Shown one piece after another: positions 28,166-35,352 of a DNA stretch of 64,000 nt. The notes below the pieces were generated by a model. The model saw nothing but the letters and a program-made list of their open reading frames with translations. It did not search any database and was not told the DNA's origin. Origin of the DNA: Leptospira yanagawae serovar Saopaulo str. Sao Paulo = ATCC 700523 (GTDB taxonomy: Bacteria; Spirochaetota; Leptospiria; Leptospirales; Leptospiraceae). Within the stretch, counting starts at the first letter, position 1. Every line of letters starts with the position of its first letter. The position numbers and the translations under genes were made by a program. The stretch covers positions 181,680-245,679 of the forward strand of contig NZ_AOGX02000013.1 of assembly GCF_000332475.2 (NCBI RefSeq), read 5' to 3'.

Positions 28166-29707
28166 AAGGTATTCAAAAGCACTAATTGCTGCCTTCGCTC
28201 CTTCTCCCATGGCAATGATGATTTGTTTGTAAGGTGTGTTTGTCACATCTCCACAAGCAAAAATCCCATCGACATTGGTTTTACATTTTTCATCGACCAG
28301 TATTTCACCAAATCGATTTGTTGCGACTAAATCCTTCACAAAACCACTGTTTGGTACAAGTCCAATTTGAACAAACACTCCATCCAATGGAATGGTTGCT
28401 GTTGTTTCAGTGGAACGGTCTTTGTAAGTAAGCCCTGTTACTTTATCGTCACCCGTTTGGATTTCAGTTGTTTGGGCTTTTACCAAAGTTTTGATATTGG
28501 GAGAGTTTGCGACTTTGTCGAGTAGTACTTTGTCAGCGTTCAATTTATCACCAAATTCAACTAAGGTGACAGATTTCACGATGCCACTTAGGTCGAGGGC
28601 CGCTTCCACTCCCGAGTTACCACCACCAATCACAGCCACATCTTTATCTTTAAAAAAAGGACCATCACAATGGGGGCAATATGCAACACCTTTACCTACA
28701 TATTCTTTCTCCCCAGGAACATTGAGTTCTCGCCATTTTGCACCAGTAGATAAGATGACTGTTTTGGAGTGAATTTTTTCACCTGTATTTAAGTGGATTA
28801 CCTTTGTTTGACCAGGTTCAATTTTTTGTACTCGGACATTTTCTTTCTTTTTGATTTGGTTTTTTTCAAGTTGGTCTGCCAATACATGAGTTAATTCAGG
28901 GCCAGTTGTATAAGGAACAGAAATGATATTCTCAATTCCTAATGTATCTTTCACTTGCCCACCCAATCGATCAGCGATTACTAGCGTTTTTAAACCCTTT
29001 CGTGCAGAGTAAACAGCGGCTGTCACACCTGAAGGTCCTCCACCGATAACAGTTACATCATATACGTCACTAGGGTTTACCACTTCACTATTTTCTTCTA
29101 TAACTGGAAGTGAATACAATTCTAATAGTTTATCGAAGATAACGGAAGCTTCTGCTTTTCCACTTAAAAAACGTTCCCCATTCAAATAAACAGCTGGAAC
29201 ACCTTGAATGTTTTTCTCTTTAACCAACTCAGGATACATCGCACCATCTATCATATTGTGAGAAATGGATGGATTCACGAGAGCAAAACTATTTAAAGTT
29301 TGTACGACCTCTGGACAATTATGGCAATCCAAGGAGATAAAAGTCTCAAAACGAAATTCACCTTTTAACTTTGATACTGCGGAAAGCATTCCCTCTTCTA
29401 ATTTGATTGGATTTCCACCTGATTGTAAAATAGCCAATATAAAAGATGTGAATTCATGTCCCATCGGAATCCCAGAGAAATGAATCCCAGTTGGATTTCC
29501 ATTGGATTCTATCGAAAATCGGAGTCCATCTGACAAATCATTTGAATCTTCAAGTGTGATAAGTGAACTCAAAGACTTCACATCTTTTAAAAAACTAACA
29601 AGTTCATCCCTTTTTTCATGTTCACCTGAATACAAACGAATGGTGACTGGTTTTTGAATCCGATCGAAATATTGTTTTACTTGTTCTTTTGTTGATTCAT
29701 CTAACAT
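28151..29707 (-). CDS. ahpF: Alkyl hydroperoxide reductase subunit F
   Basis: A 518-residue flavoprotein that passes electrons from NADH to AhpC. The N-terminal double thioredoxin-like domain carries the redox pair C128-x2-C131 (DCHNCPEV). The FAD-binding motif is [11 protein letters not shown] at 221-231, the active-site pair is C344-x2-C347 in CPHCDGPFF, and the NADH-binding motif is GGGNSG at 361-366. All four cysteines are present, as in E. coli and Salmonella AhpF. An AGGAGG site precedes the ATG. It follows ahpC by 44 bases, and the gap contains a strong hairpin that probably sets the ratio of the two products. Confidence 0.96.
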   Translation of the reverse strand: MLDESTKEQVKQYFDRIQKPVTIRLYSGEHEKRDELVSFLKDVKSLSSLITLEDSNDLSDGLRFSIESNGNPTGIHFSGIPMGHEFTSFILAILQSGGNPIKLEEGMLSAVSKLKGEFRFETFISLDCHNCPEVVQTLNSFALVNPSISHNMIDGAMYPELVKEKNIQGVPAVYLNGERFLSGKAEASVIFDKLLELYSLPVIEENSEVVNPSDVYDVTVIGGGPSGVTAAVYSARKGLKTLVIADRLGGQVKDTLGIENIISVPYTTGPELTHVLADQLEKNQIKKKENVRVQKIEPGQTKVIHLNTGEKIHSKTVILSTGAKWRELNVPGEKEYVGKGVAYCPHCDGPFFKDKDVAVIGGGNSGVEAALDLSGIVKSVTLVEFGDKLNADKVLLDKVANSPNIKTLVKAQTTEIQTGDDKVTGLTYKDRSTETTATIPLDGVFVQIGLVPNSGFVKDLVATNRFGEILVDEKCKTNVDGIFACGDVTNTPYKQIIIAMGEGAKAAISAFEYLLHAA

Positions 29708-29722
29708 AACTTCCTCCTGATT

Positions 29723-29745
29723 TTAGGCGGGCAATGCCCGCCTAA
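29723..29745. other. Intercistronic hairpin between ahpC and ahpF
   Basis: TTAGGCGGGC (29723-29732) pairs perfectly with GCCCGCCTAA (29736-29745) over an AAT loop. On the coding (minus) strand no T run follows, and the ahpF ribosome site begins 6 bases downstream. It looks more like an mRNA-stabilising or partial-termination element than a full terminator. Confidence 0.7.
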
Positions 29746-29751
29746 TTTTGT

Positions 29752-30315
29752 TTAGATTTTACCTACCAAGTCAAGACCAGGTTTCAAAGTTGTATTACCT
29801 GGTTTCCACTTAGCTGGGCACACTTCGCCGTCGTTGTTTGCAACGTATTGAGCTGCTTGCACTTTTCTGACTAACTCTTCTGCAGATCTTCCGATTCCTA
29901 AATCATGGATCTCAGCAGTTTTGATCACTCCTTCAGGGTTAACAACAAAGGTCCCACGAAGTGCTTGGCCATCGTCTTCAATCATCACACCGAATCCTCT
30001 TGTGATTTTGCCTGAAGCATCACCGAGCATTGGGAATTTGATTTTTTTGATAGTGTCACTTGCCTCATGCCAAGCTTTGTGAACAAAATGTGTATCAGTA
30101 GAAACGGAATACACTTCCACTCCCATTTTTTGTAACTCTTCGTAATGATCTGCTACGTCCCCAAGTTCTGTTGGGCAAACAAAGGTAAAGTCAGCTGGGT
30201 AAAAAACAAAAACAGACCACTTTCCGAGAACGTCTTTTTTGCTGATTTTTTTAAAAGCACCGTTATGGAAAGCTTCTGTAGTGAAGTCTGGAATTTGTGT
30301 GTTGATATTGGACAT
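29752..30315 (-). CDS. ahpC: Alkyl hydroperoxide reductase subunit C (typical 2-Cys peroxiredoxin)
   Basis: A 187-residue peroxiredoxin that reduces hydrogen peroxide and organic peroxides. Peroxidatic C47 sits in FYPADFTFVCPTE and resolving C166 in EVCPAKW, the positions of the AhpC/Prx1 class, and the C-terminal extension is of the peroxide-sensitive type. The start is the ATG at 30315, which has a full AAAGGAGG site. A longer open frame reaching 30429 is rejected because it runs through the promoter. It is expressed from its own consensus-like promoter and reduced by the downstream AhpF. OxyR is encoded directly upstream on the same strand. Confidence 0.97.
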   Translation of the reverse strand: MSNINTQIPDFTTEAFHNGAFKKISKKDVLGKWSVFVFYPADFTFVCPTELGDVADHYEELQKMGVEVYSVSTDTHFVHKAWHEASDTIKKIKFPMLGDASGKITRGFGVMIEDDGQALRGTFVVNPEGVIKTAEIHDLGIGRSAEELVRKVQAAQYVANNDGEVCPAKWKPGNTTLKPGLDLVGKI

Positions 30316-30343
30316 TGAATATCCTCCTTTTCTTGTTAAGAAG

Positions 30344-30372
30344 AATATAGTCCATTTTGATCCATTTGTAAA
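30344..30372 (-). promoter_or_regulatory. ahpC promoter
   Basis: On the minus strand, TTTACA (30367-30372) and TATATT (30344-30349) are separated by exactly 17 bases, 28 bases before the ahpC start codon. The position, spacing and downstream ribosome site make this the likely sigma-70 promoter. Confidence 0.65.
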
Positions 30373-30375
30373 ATA

Positions 30376-30410
30376 AATGTTATAAATGCTATGATTTACA
30401 AAAGCTATGA
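30376..30410 (-). promoter_or_regulatory. Candidate OxyR-binding region upstream of ahpC
   Basis: Directly upstream of the -35 box are two GCTATGA copies (plus-strand 30388-30394 and 30404-30410, 16 bases apart). Next to them is a 9-base-period repeat, ATAAATGTT then ATAAATGCT. OxyR contacts spaced ATAG/CTAT half-sites, and CTAT occurs in both copies. The assignment rests on position and this partial match. Confidence 0.45.
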
Positions 30411-30425
30411 CGTTCTGTAGCTCGC

Positions 30426-31343
30426 TCAATCTTGGGCTATGGAGACTCCAATGACTTTGAATTTCTCTTTTTTATGGTATTCCTTTGGGATCACCGAGAG
30501 AATGAGATTCGTGAGTTTATTTAGAATTTTTGTCTTATAAAATCCCTTTTTATATACCAAACTGATTTCCCGAGCCGGTTCTGGCGATTGGAAAGGAACA
30601 ATCCTGTCAGAAATTTTATCTACCGCCAGTTTTGGTAACAAGGTCACTCCGATACCCATGTCTACCATTCGTTTTAATGTTTCCACACTTCCACTTTCAA
30701 TTTTTGCCAAAGCATTTCGGTTACAAATTTTTAATGACTGGTGCCGAAAACAATGTTCTTCACCGAGGACAAGTAATGGATATTTTTCAATATGTTTCAT
30801 GGATACTGATGTAGATTTTTCTTTGGCATCTTTCGGATAATACACTACGAATGGTTCATAGTATAATTGATGTTCGACGATATTTGGAATTTTAAGTGGT
30901 GTAGCAAGGATTCCTAAATCAATCTCTTCAGACTCAAGTTTTTCAATGATGGTAAGAGTAGGTAACTCAGAAATTCTAAAATTGACTTTTGGGAATTCGG
31001 TTTGTAATTTTTTATAAATAGAAGGGATTAAATAATTACTAACTGTCGGAATAATGCCTAAAGAAATATTGCCAGCAGGTTCATCCTTCCATTGGCCAGC
31101 AATTTCATATAGTTTATCTGCTTCCTTTAATGTAGATTTTGCCTGTTCTACAACTTCTTTACCCAGTTTTGTGGTAATGATAGGATTTTTTTTACGATCG
31201 AATAAATCAAAACCTAACTCTTGCTCCACTTTTTGAATTTGTAAACTTAAAGTAGGTTGCGCGACTAAACAATGTTCGGCGGCTTTTGCAAAACTCTTAA
31301 ATTGATCCAATGCGACTATATATCGAAGCTGCGTTATCGTCAT
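30426..31343 (-). CDS. oxyR: Peroxide-sensing LysR-family regulator OxyR
   Basis: A 305-residue LysR-type regulator. The N-terminal winged helix is standard (LRYIVALDQFKSFAKAAEHC, then AQPTLSLQIQKVEQELGF). The redox pair of OxyR is present: C198 and C207 in GEEHCFRHQSLKIC, with the same 9-residue spacing as Cys199 and Cys208 of E. coli OxyR. That pair makes this an OxyR and not a generic LysR protein. It lies immediately upstream of ahpC and ahpF on the same strand, with a separate promoter for ahpC in the gap. Its own start faces the divergent phosphatase gene at 31434. Confidence 0.93.
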   Translation of the reverse strand: MTITQLRYIVALDQFKSFAKAAEHCLVAQPTLSLQIQKVEQELGFDLFDRKKNPIITTKLGKEVVEQAKSTLKEADKLYEIAGQWKDEPAGNISLGIIPTVSNYLIPSIYKKLQTEFPKVNFRISELPTLTIIEKLESEEIDLGILATPLKIPNIVEHQLYYEPFVVYYPKDAKEKSTSVSMKHIEKYPLLVLGEEHCFRHQSLKICNRNALAKIESGSVETLKRMVDMGIGVTLLPKLAVDKISDRIVPFQSPEPAREISLVYKKGFYKTKILNKLTNLILSVIPKEYHKKEKFKVIGVSIAQD

Positions 31344-31433
31344 AATTTTCCCTTAAAAAATTGAACCAAAACTGTGACCGTCGGAAAACTGGCTTGCGTT
31401 CTCTTCTGACTTCACTAAGTTTAGTGGATAGCG

Positions 31434-33359
31434 ATGAGAATTCTCTCATTTTTTTCCCTAATTTTACTCACAACGACTCTTCCAATCGTGGCAGAACCAA
31501 TTTGGATCAGCGGGGAAACCATCACACCCACTTCGGAGAACTGGACGTTTACTGCCAATGGTGTCACAAAATCCATTCAAGTAGGGAAAGGTCTTTCTTC
31601 CCAAGGATACCTACCTCCCGTTCATGGGTTTTACGAATTAGAATTTTATTACAAACCAAGTCAAAAACCCATTGGTATCTATTTAGACCGTGTACAGGAA
31701 CACGATATCTTGGTTGTCAATGGTGTCACACTTGGTCAAACAGGGAAGATTACAAATGATGGGAAGTATTTACCCAATTGGTATTACAAACGCCTTTATT
31801 TCATCCCCAATCATGTATTAAAAGAAAACACAAGTAACCATCTTACAATCGAAATCCATTTCCGAAACCAAACCTTTCAAGGAGGAATTTTTCGCCGAGT
31901 ACCAGTGATTGGCAATTATGACAAACTCCATGAATTCATCCTTATGGAAGACGGACGTGACTTCTGCTTTATCATGTTATTTTTTGGGATTGGTGCTTAC
32001 CAAATATTTTCCATCGTTTTAAAACGACAGGCCAAATCTAATTTTTATTTATTGGTATCCACTTTGGTTTTTGTACTGTGGAGGCTTCCTTTATTAAACA
32101 TTAGTTATACTTATACGGATTTTTCATTTTTCTTTTGGCTTAAAGTTTTTTTTACTGCACAAACGATTTTACCAGTTTCCATATTTTTATTCAGTTACTC
32201 CCTATTCCAAAACAAACTGTATTTGAAGGAAAGGTTATTGGTATTCTTTTTATTATCGATTGCCTTTTTCCAAACTTGGAACATCGAACTTCCTACTAGA
32301 ATTTTATTATTAAGAATCTGGGAATTTTCACTATTAATTGTAGTTTTTTTTATATTAAGGGCTGTGATTCGAGCTGCCAAAGCCAAACGAACAGAAGCGT
32401 ATTTTTTATCCTTTGGTTTCCTATGTATTTGCTTTGGAGCCACATTTGATATTATCATTGATGTGACTTCTGGAAAAAATATTTACCTTACACAATACGG
32501 TTTTTTAGTTTTGATGATCCTTTCAGGTGTTGCCATCTCCTATCGAAACGCCAAAAACGAAAGTGAATTATCCATCCTTACCAAAGACCTTGAAACACGC
32601 GTTAGAGAGAGAACCATAGAACTGAGAGCAAAAAACCAAGACTTAGAACAAGATTTATTTTTTGCTTCTCAACTTCAAAGTTATTTATTACCAAAAAATC
32701 ACCCACATACAAAAGGAATTCGTATCCATACTACCTATTTACCTATGAGACAAGTTGGAGGTGATTTATATGACTGGGTTGAATTGGATGAAAATCGTTT
32801 GATATTACTCATCGCTGATGTTGCTGGTCATGGAGTTCCTGCTGCCTTTGTATCGTCAATGGTAAAAGTCCAGTTTCGGGAATCGACCAAATCAATCCAT
32901 TCTCCCAAACTAATTTTAGAACATATGAACCAAGCACTTACGTCATTGGTTAGCAAGTATTTTATTACCGCATGTTGTGCGTTAATTGATACGAAAGAAA
33001 ACTCAATTTTATTTTCAACGGCAGGTCACCCAAATCCAATCTTATTCAACAAAATTCAAAATCGATTTGAATTTATGAAAATGAGAGGTCCTATTATTGG
33101 ATGGCGTGAAAGTTTTACTTTTAGTGAATGGAAACATGAGATCCAGAAGGGAGATCGTTATTTCTTTTTCACTGATGGAGTTACGGAAGCCAGGGCAGAA
33201 AATAAATTATTTGGGGAAAGCAAAATTCTTGATTTATTAGAGAAGGGTAAAGACAAAGACATCAAAACCTTGTCTCAAGAGATTGTAGTCCAAATCACTA
33301 AGTATTCTGAAGCAGAATTAAAGGATGATGTTACGTTTTTCTTTGTAGATATTTTATAA
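31434..33359 (+). CDS. 7TM-DISM receptor with SpoIIE-type PP2C phosphatase output
   Basis: A 641-residue membrane protein. After a signal peptide (residues 1-20, ending PIVAEP) comes a periplasmic jelly-roll domain (about 21-180) resembling the carbohydrate-binding DISM sensor domains. A block of seven helices (about 180-390) and a short coiled coil (ESELSILTKDLETRVRERT) follow. The C-terminal PP2C domain (about 430-640) has the metal-binding motifs GGDLYDW, LIADVAGHGVPAAFV and FFTDGVTEA. Such proteins dephosphorylate anti-sigma-antagonist or STAS partners. The LytTR regulator starts 9 bases after the stop, so the two form a transcription unit. Confidence 0.9.
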   Translation: MRILSFFSLILLTTTLPIVAEPIWISGETITPTSENWTFTANGVTKSIQVGKGLSSQGYLPPVHGFYELEFYYKPSQKPIGIYLDRVQEHDILVVNGVTLGQTGKITNDGKYLPNWYYKRLYFIPNHVLKENTSNHLTIEIHFRNQTFQGGIFRRVPVIGNYDKLHEFILMEDGRDFCFIMLFFGIGAYQIFSIVLKRQAKSNFYLLVSTLVFVLWRLPLLNISYTYTDFSFFFWLKVFFTAQTILPVSIFLFSYSLFQNKLYLKERLLVFFLLSIAFFQTWNIELPTRILLLRIWEFSLLIVVFFILRAVIRAAKAKRTEAYFLSFGFLCICFGATFDIIIDVTSGKNIYLTQYGFLVLMILSGVAISYRNAKNESELSILTKDLETRVRERTIELRAKNQDLEQDLFFASQLQSYLLPKNHPHTKGIRIHTTYLPMRQVGGDLYDWVELDENRLILLIADVAGHGVPAAFVSSMVKVQFRESTKSIHSPKLILEHMNQALTSLVSKYFITACCALIDTKENSILFSTAGHPNPILFNKIQNRFEFMKMRGPIIGWRESFTFSEWKHEIQKGDRYFFFTDGVTEARAENKLFGESKILDLLEKGKDKDIKTLSQEIVVQITKYSEAELKDDVTFFFVDIL

Positions 33360-33368
33360 TTTTTAACA

Positions 33369-34106
33369 ATGGAATCTACATCCTATTCAGTATTGATCAT
33401 TGAAGATGAGTATCCGGCAAGGATGCTAATGATGGACTATGTCATGAATTGCCCTGAACTCAAACTTGCAGGCATTGCCGAAAGCGGTGACAAAGCAAAT
33501 TCCCTACTAGGTGAAAAAAAATTTGATATCGTATTTATGGATATCAACCTACCCGTCATCAACGGGATGGATTTACTGAGAGTCCACCACTCCAAATCTA
33601 CATTTTTTATCATCACAACAGCTTACAGTGAACATGCGGTTGAAGCCTTTGATTTAGATGCGACCGACTATTTATTAAAACCATTTTCATTTGAAAGATT
33701 TAAAAAATCAGTGGAAAAAGCACTTCGTTTTCTACAAGAAAGTAAACAAAGCCAACCAAACACAACTGATACCCAAATCCATTTGAAAATCCAATCCGAA
33801 TCGGCAGTGTTTCTAATTCCATTCCCAGAAATTCAATTCATTTCAGCAAATAACAAAAGTTGCGTGATCCATACCACTCAAAAGGACTATGAAACGCCTA
33901 AATTGCTTAAGGAAATCGAAGAAAAATTACCATCTGGACAATTCATTCGTATCCACAAAGGTTTTCTCATTAATCTAAGTTATGTGGCAAGTATGCGATA
34001 TGACAAAGGTGGTTCCTACACAATCCAACTCAAAAACGAGGACGAAACCACTTTACCGGTTGGCAGATCTTACGCGCAGTCCCTCCGAGAAGCTCTAAAA
34101 CTTTAA
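33369..34106 (+). CDS. LytTR-family response regulator
   Basis: A 245-residue two-component regulator. The receiver domain (1-120) has the acidic pocket E12-D13, phospho-acceptor D58 in IVFMDINLP and K104 in DYLLKPF. The C-terminal LytTR DNA-binding domain (about 140-245) shows the typical PEIQFISANNKSCVIHT, QFIRIHKGFLINLSYV and LPVGRSYAQSLREAL blocks. The probable partner kinase is the LytS-type protein at 40017, which ends the gene cluster starting just downstream. Repeats between this gene and the lipoprotein operon are candidate binding sites. Confidence 0.93.
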   Translation: MESTSYSVLIIEDEYPARMLMMDYVMNCPELKLAGIAESGDKANSLLGEKKFDIVFMDINLPVINGMDLLRVHHSKSTFFIITTAYSEHAVEAFDLDATDYLLKPFSFERFKKSVEKALRFLQESKQSQPNTTDTQIHLKIQSESAVFLIPFPEIQFISANNKSCVIHTTQKDYETPKLLKEIEEKLPSGQFIRIHKGFLINLSYVASMRYDKGGSYTIQLKNEDETTLPVGRSYAQSLREALKL

Positions 34107-34122
34107 TTTTTTGTATTCACTC

Positions 34123-34161
34123 CCGAATGAGTAGCGTTCATTCCGAATCGAGTAGTGAACG
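34123..34161 (+). promoter_or_regulatory. Paired repeats, candidate LytTR-regulator site
   Basis: CCGAATGAGTAG (34123-34134) recurs as CCGAATCGAGTAG (34143-34155), a spacing of 20-21 bases, or two helical turns. CGTTCA (34135-34140) and TGAACG (34156-34161) are exact reverse complements. LytTR proteins bind imperfect direct repeats about two turns apart. The site is between the regulator and the operon it may control. Confidence 0.4.
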
Positions 34162-34229
34162 AGAAAATCTCCAAATATTCCATTGACTGTGATGCTCTAA
34201 GTAGGAAACAGAGACGACGGAGTTTTCTC

Positions 34230-34604
34230 GTGAAAAAAAATATCGTTTTATTCTTAACATTCGTATTATCGCTGTTTGTTTCAAATTGCGCCTCTTCTTC
34301 CGTAGGAATTGCCACTAGTAACAAACCGATCCCAAACACTCCTTACGAAACTGTCAAAACTGTAGATAAAACCTTTACATGGTATGCATTGGACATCATG
34401 ATTTTAGGGTTCCATCTCACAGAGCCACCTGTTGCAAACTTGTATGAGAAAGTAATGGAAGAGGAATCAGGAGATGCCATTGTGAACATTCGTTATTGGA
34501 ATGAAAAAGCAATTTTTGGTCCCGTAACACGTTATCGATTCAACATTAAAGGGGATCTCGTTAAGTTCCCGAATTCCCAAACTCCAACTAAAACGAAAAG
34601 GTAA
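34230..34604 (+). CDS. Small lipoprotein of unknown function
   Basis: A 124-residue protein if translation starts at the GTG at 34230, which has an ACGGAG site and puts the signal peptide (VKKNIVLFLTFVLSLFVSNC) at the N-terminus. The open frame extends back to 34155, but that would bury the signal. The lipidated cysteine is residue 20. The mature part has a conserved-looking WYALDIMILGFHLTEPP stretch and an aromatic beta-rich end. It is the first gene of the TonB cluster, and its TAA overlaps the next ATG. I do not recognise the family. Confidence 0.7.
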   Translation: MKKNIVLFLTFVLSLFVSNCASSSVGIATSNKPIPNTPYETVKTVDKTFTWYALDIMILGFHLTEPPVANLYEKVMEEESGDAIVNIRYWNEKAIFGPVTRYRFNIKGDLVKFPNSQTPTKTKR

Positions 34605-35014
34605 TGGAAAACCCGATGAAGGTTTATCAAATGATCTCTCGTCTTGGAATCCTAATCACTCTTTTGGGAATTACTAATTGTATAGGATCAAGAGTGCCAA
34701 AAGAAATCTATTTATTTGATTCAGCTACCGTTGTAAGATCAAATGAATATAAAGTGATAGGAAAAGGAACAGGCCAAGATTCTGCTTTTTTCCTACTTGG
34801 GATGTTTCCCGTCACAAAAGCACCAAACGTTGAATTGGCGATGAGTCAAATTTTAGAAAAATACCCAACAGGAAAAACTTTAATCAACATCAAAATTCAA
34901 AAAGAGGACAAACCTTATTTTCCTTTAGGACTCGTTACTGTTGTCAATGTGACGGCAGATGTAGTGGGTGAGCCAGAAGAAACTTTTCAAACCACAGGAA
35001 AGGAAAAGAAATGA
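34604..35014 (+). CDS. Small lipoprotein of unknown function
   Basis: A 136-residue protein with a signal peptide and lipobox LGITNC (cysteine at about residue 26). The mature part has FFLLGMFPVTKAPNVELAMSQIL and ends in an acidic, lysine-rich tail. It looks related in style to the preceding lipoprotein (both have a short hydrophobic turn followed by a predicted beta sheet) but shows no clear sequence identity. Its start overlaps the preceding stop (TAATG), and its own stop overlaps the next gene (ATGA). It is evidently translated as part of the operon that includes the TonB-dependent receptor. Confidence 0.7.
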   Translation: MENPMKVYQMISRLGILITLLGITNCIGSRVPKEIYLFDSATVVRSNEYKVIGKGTGQDSAFFLLGMFPVTKAPNVELAMSQILEKYPTGKTLINIKIQKEDKPYFPLGLVTVVNVTADVVGEPEETFQTTGKEKK

Positions 35015-35352
35015 AGGGTTCAATCACAATACTTCTCTTTTTATCTGTTTTGATTTTCAACTGCGCTCCAGGAGTGGATCGAGTGGACACGAACGATGCG
35101 CAAAGCCAAGTGTACTCAGCAGCAAAATTTGCTTCTGAAAAATGTGGGAATCCATTACCAAACCCACCTCTTTTAATCGTAAATAAACCCATTCAAAGAA
35201 ACTTGGATCTTTGTACCATTGCTATCACTCGTACAGAATGTCCATTTTTAGGTTATCCACTCGTTTGTACTTTAATTTATCTCGAAGAAGAAACGGGAGA
35301 CATCCCTTGGTATTTAAACTTCAATGAAATCAGCAAATTACAAATTAAATAA
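35011..35352 (+). CDS. Small cysteine-containing lipoprotein
   Basis: A 113-residue protein. The signal peptide ends in the lipobox LIFNC (cysteine at about residue 18). The mature part has four further cysteines (SEKCGNP, LDLCTI, RTECPF, LVCTLIY), so two disulfides are possible in the periplasm. It overlaps the previous gene by 4 bases and the TonB-dependent receptor by 29 bases. The tight coupling indicates that it works with the receptor, perhaps as an outer-membrane or periplasmic accessory. The family is unknown to me. Confidence 0.7.
   Translation: MKGSITILLFLSVLIFNCAPGVDRVDTNDAQSQVYSAAKFASEKCGNPLPNPPLLIVNKPIQRNLDLCTIAITRTECPFLGYPLVCTLIYLEEETGDIPWYLNFNEISKLQIK

Noticed and set aside
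29723..29745. A full rho-independent terminator for ahpC
   Set aside because: There is no T run on the coding strand, and ahpF with a good ribosome site follows at once.
30316..30429. A 38-residue N-terminal extension of AhpC
   Set aside because: It runs through the promoter, and the ATG at 30315 has a full ribosome site and matches the family N-terminus.
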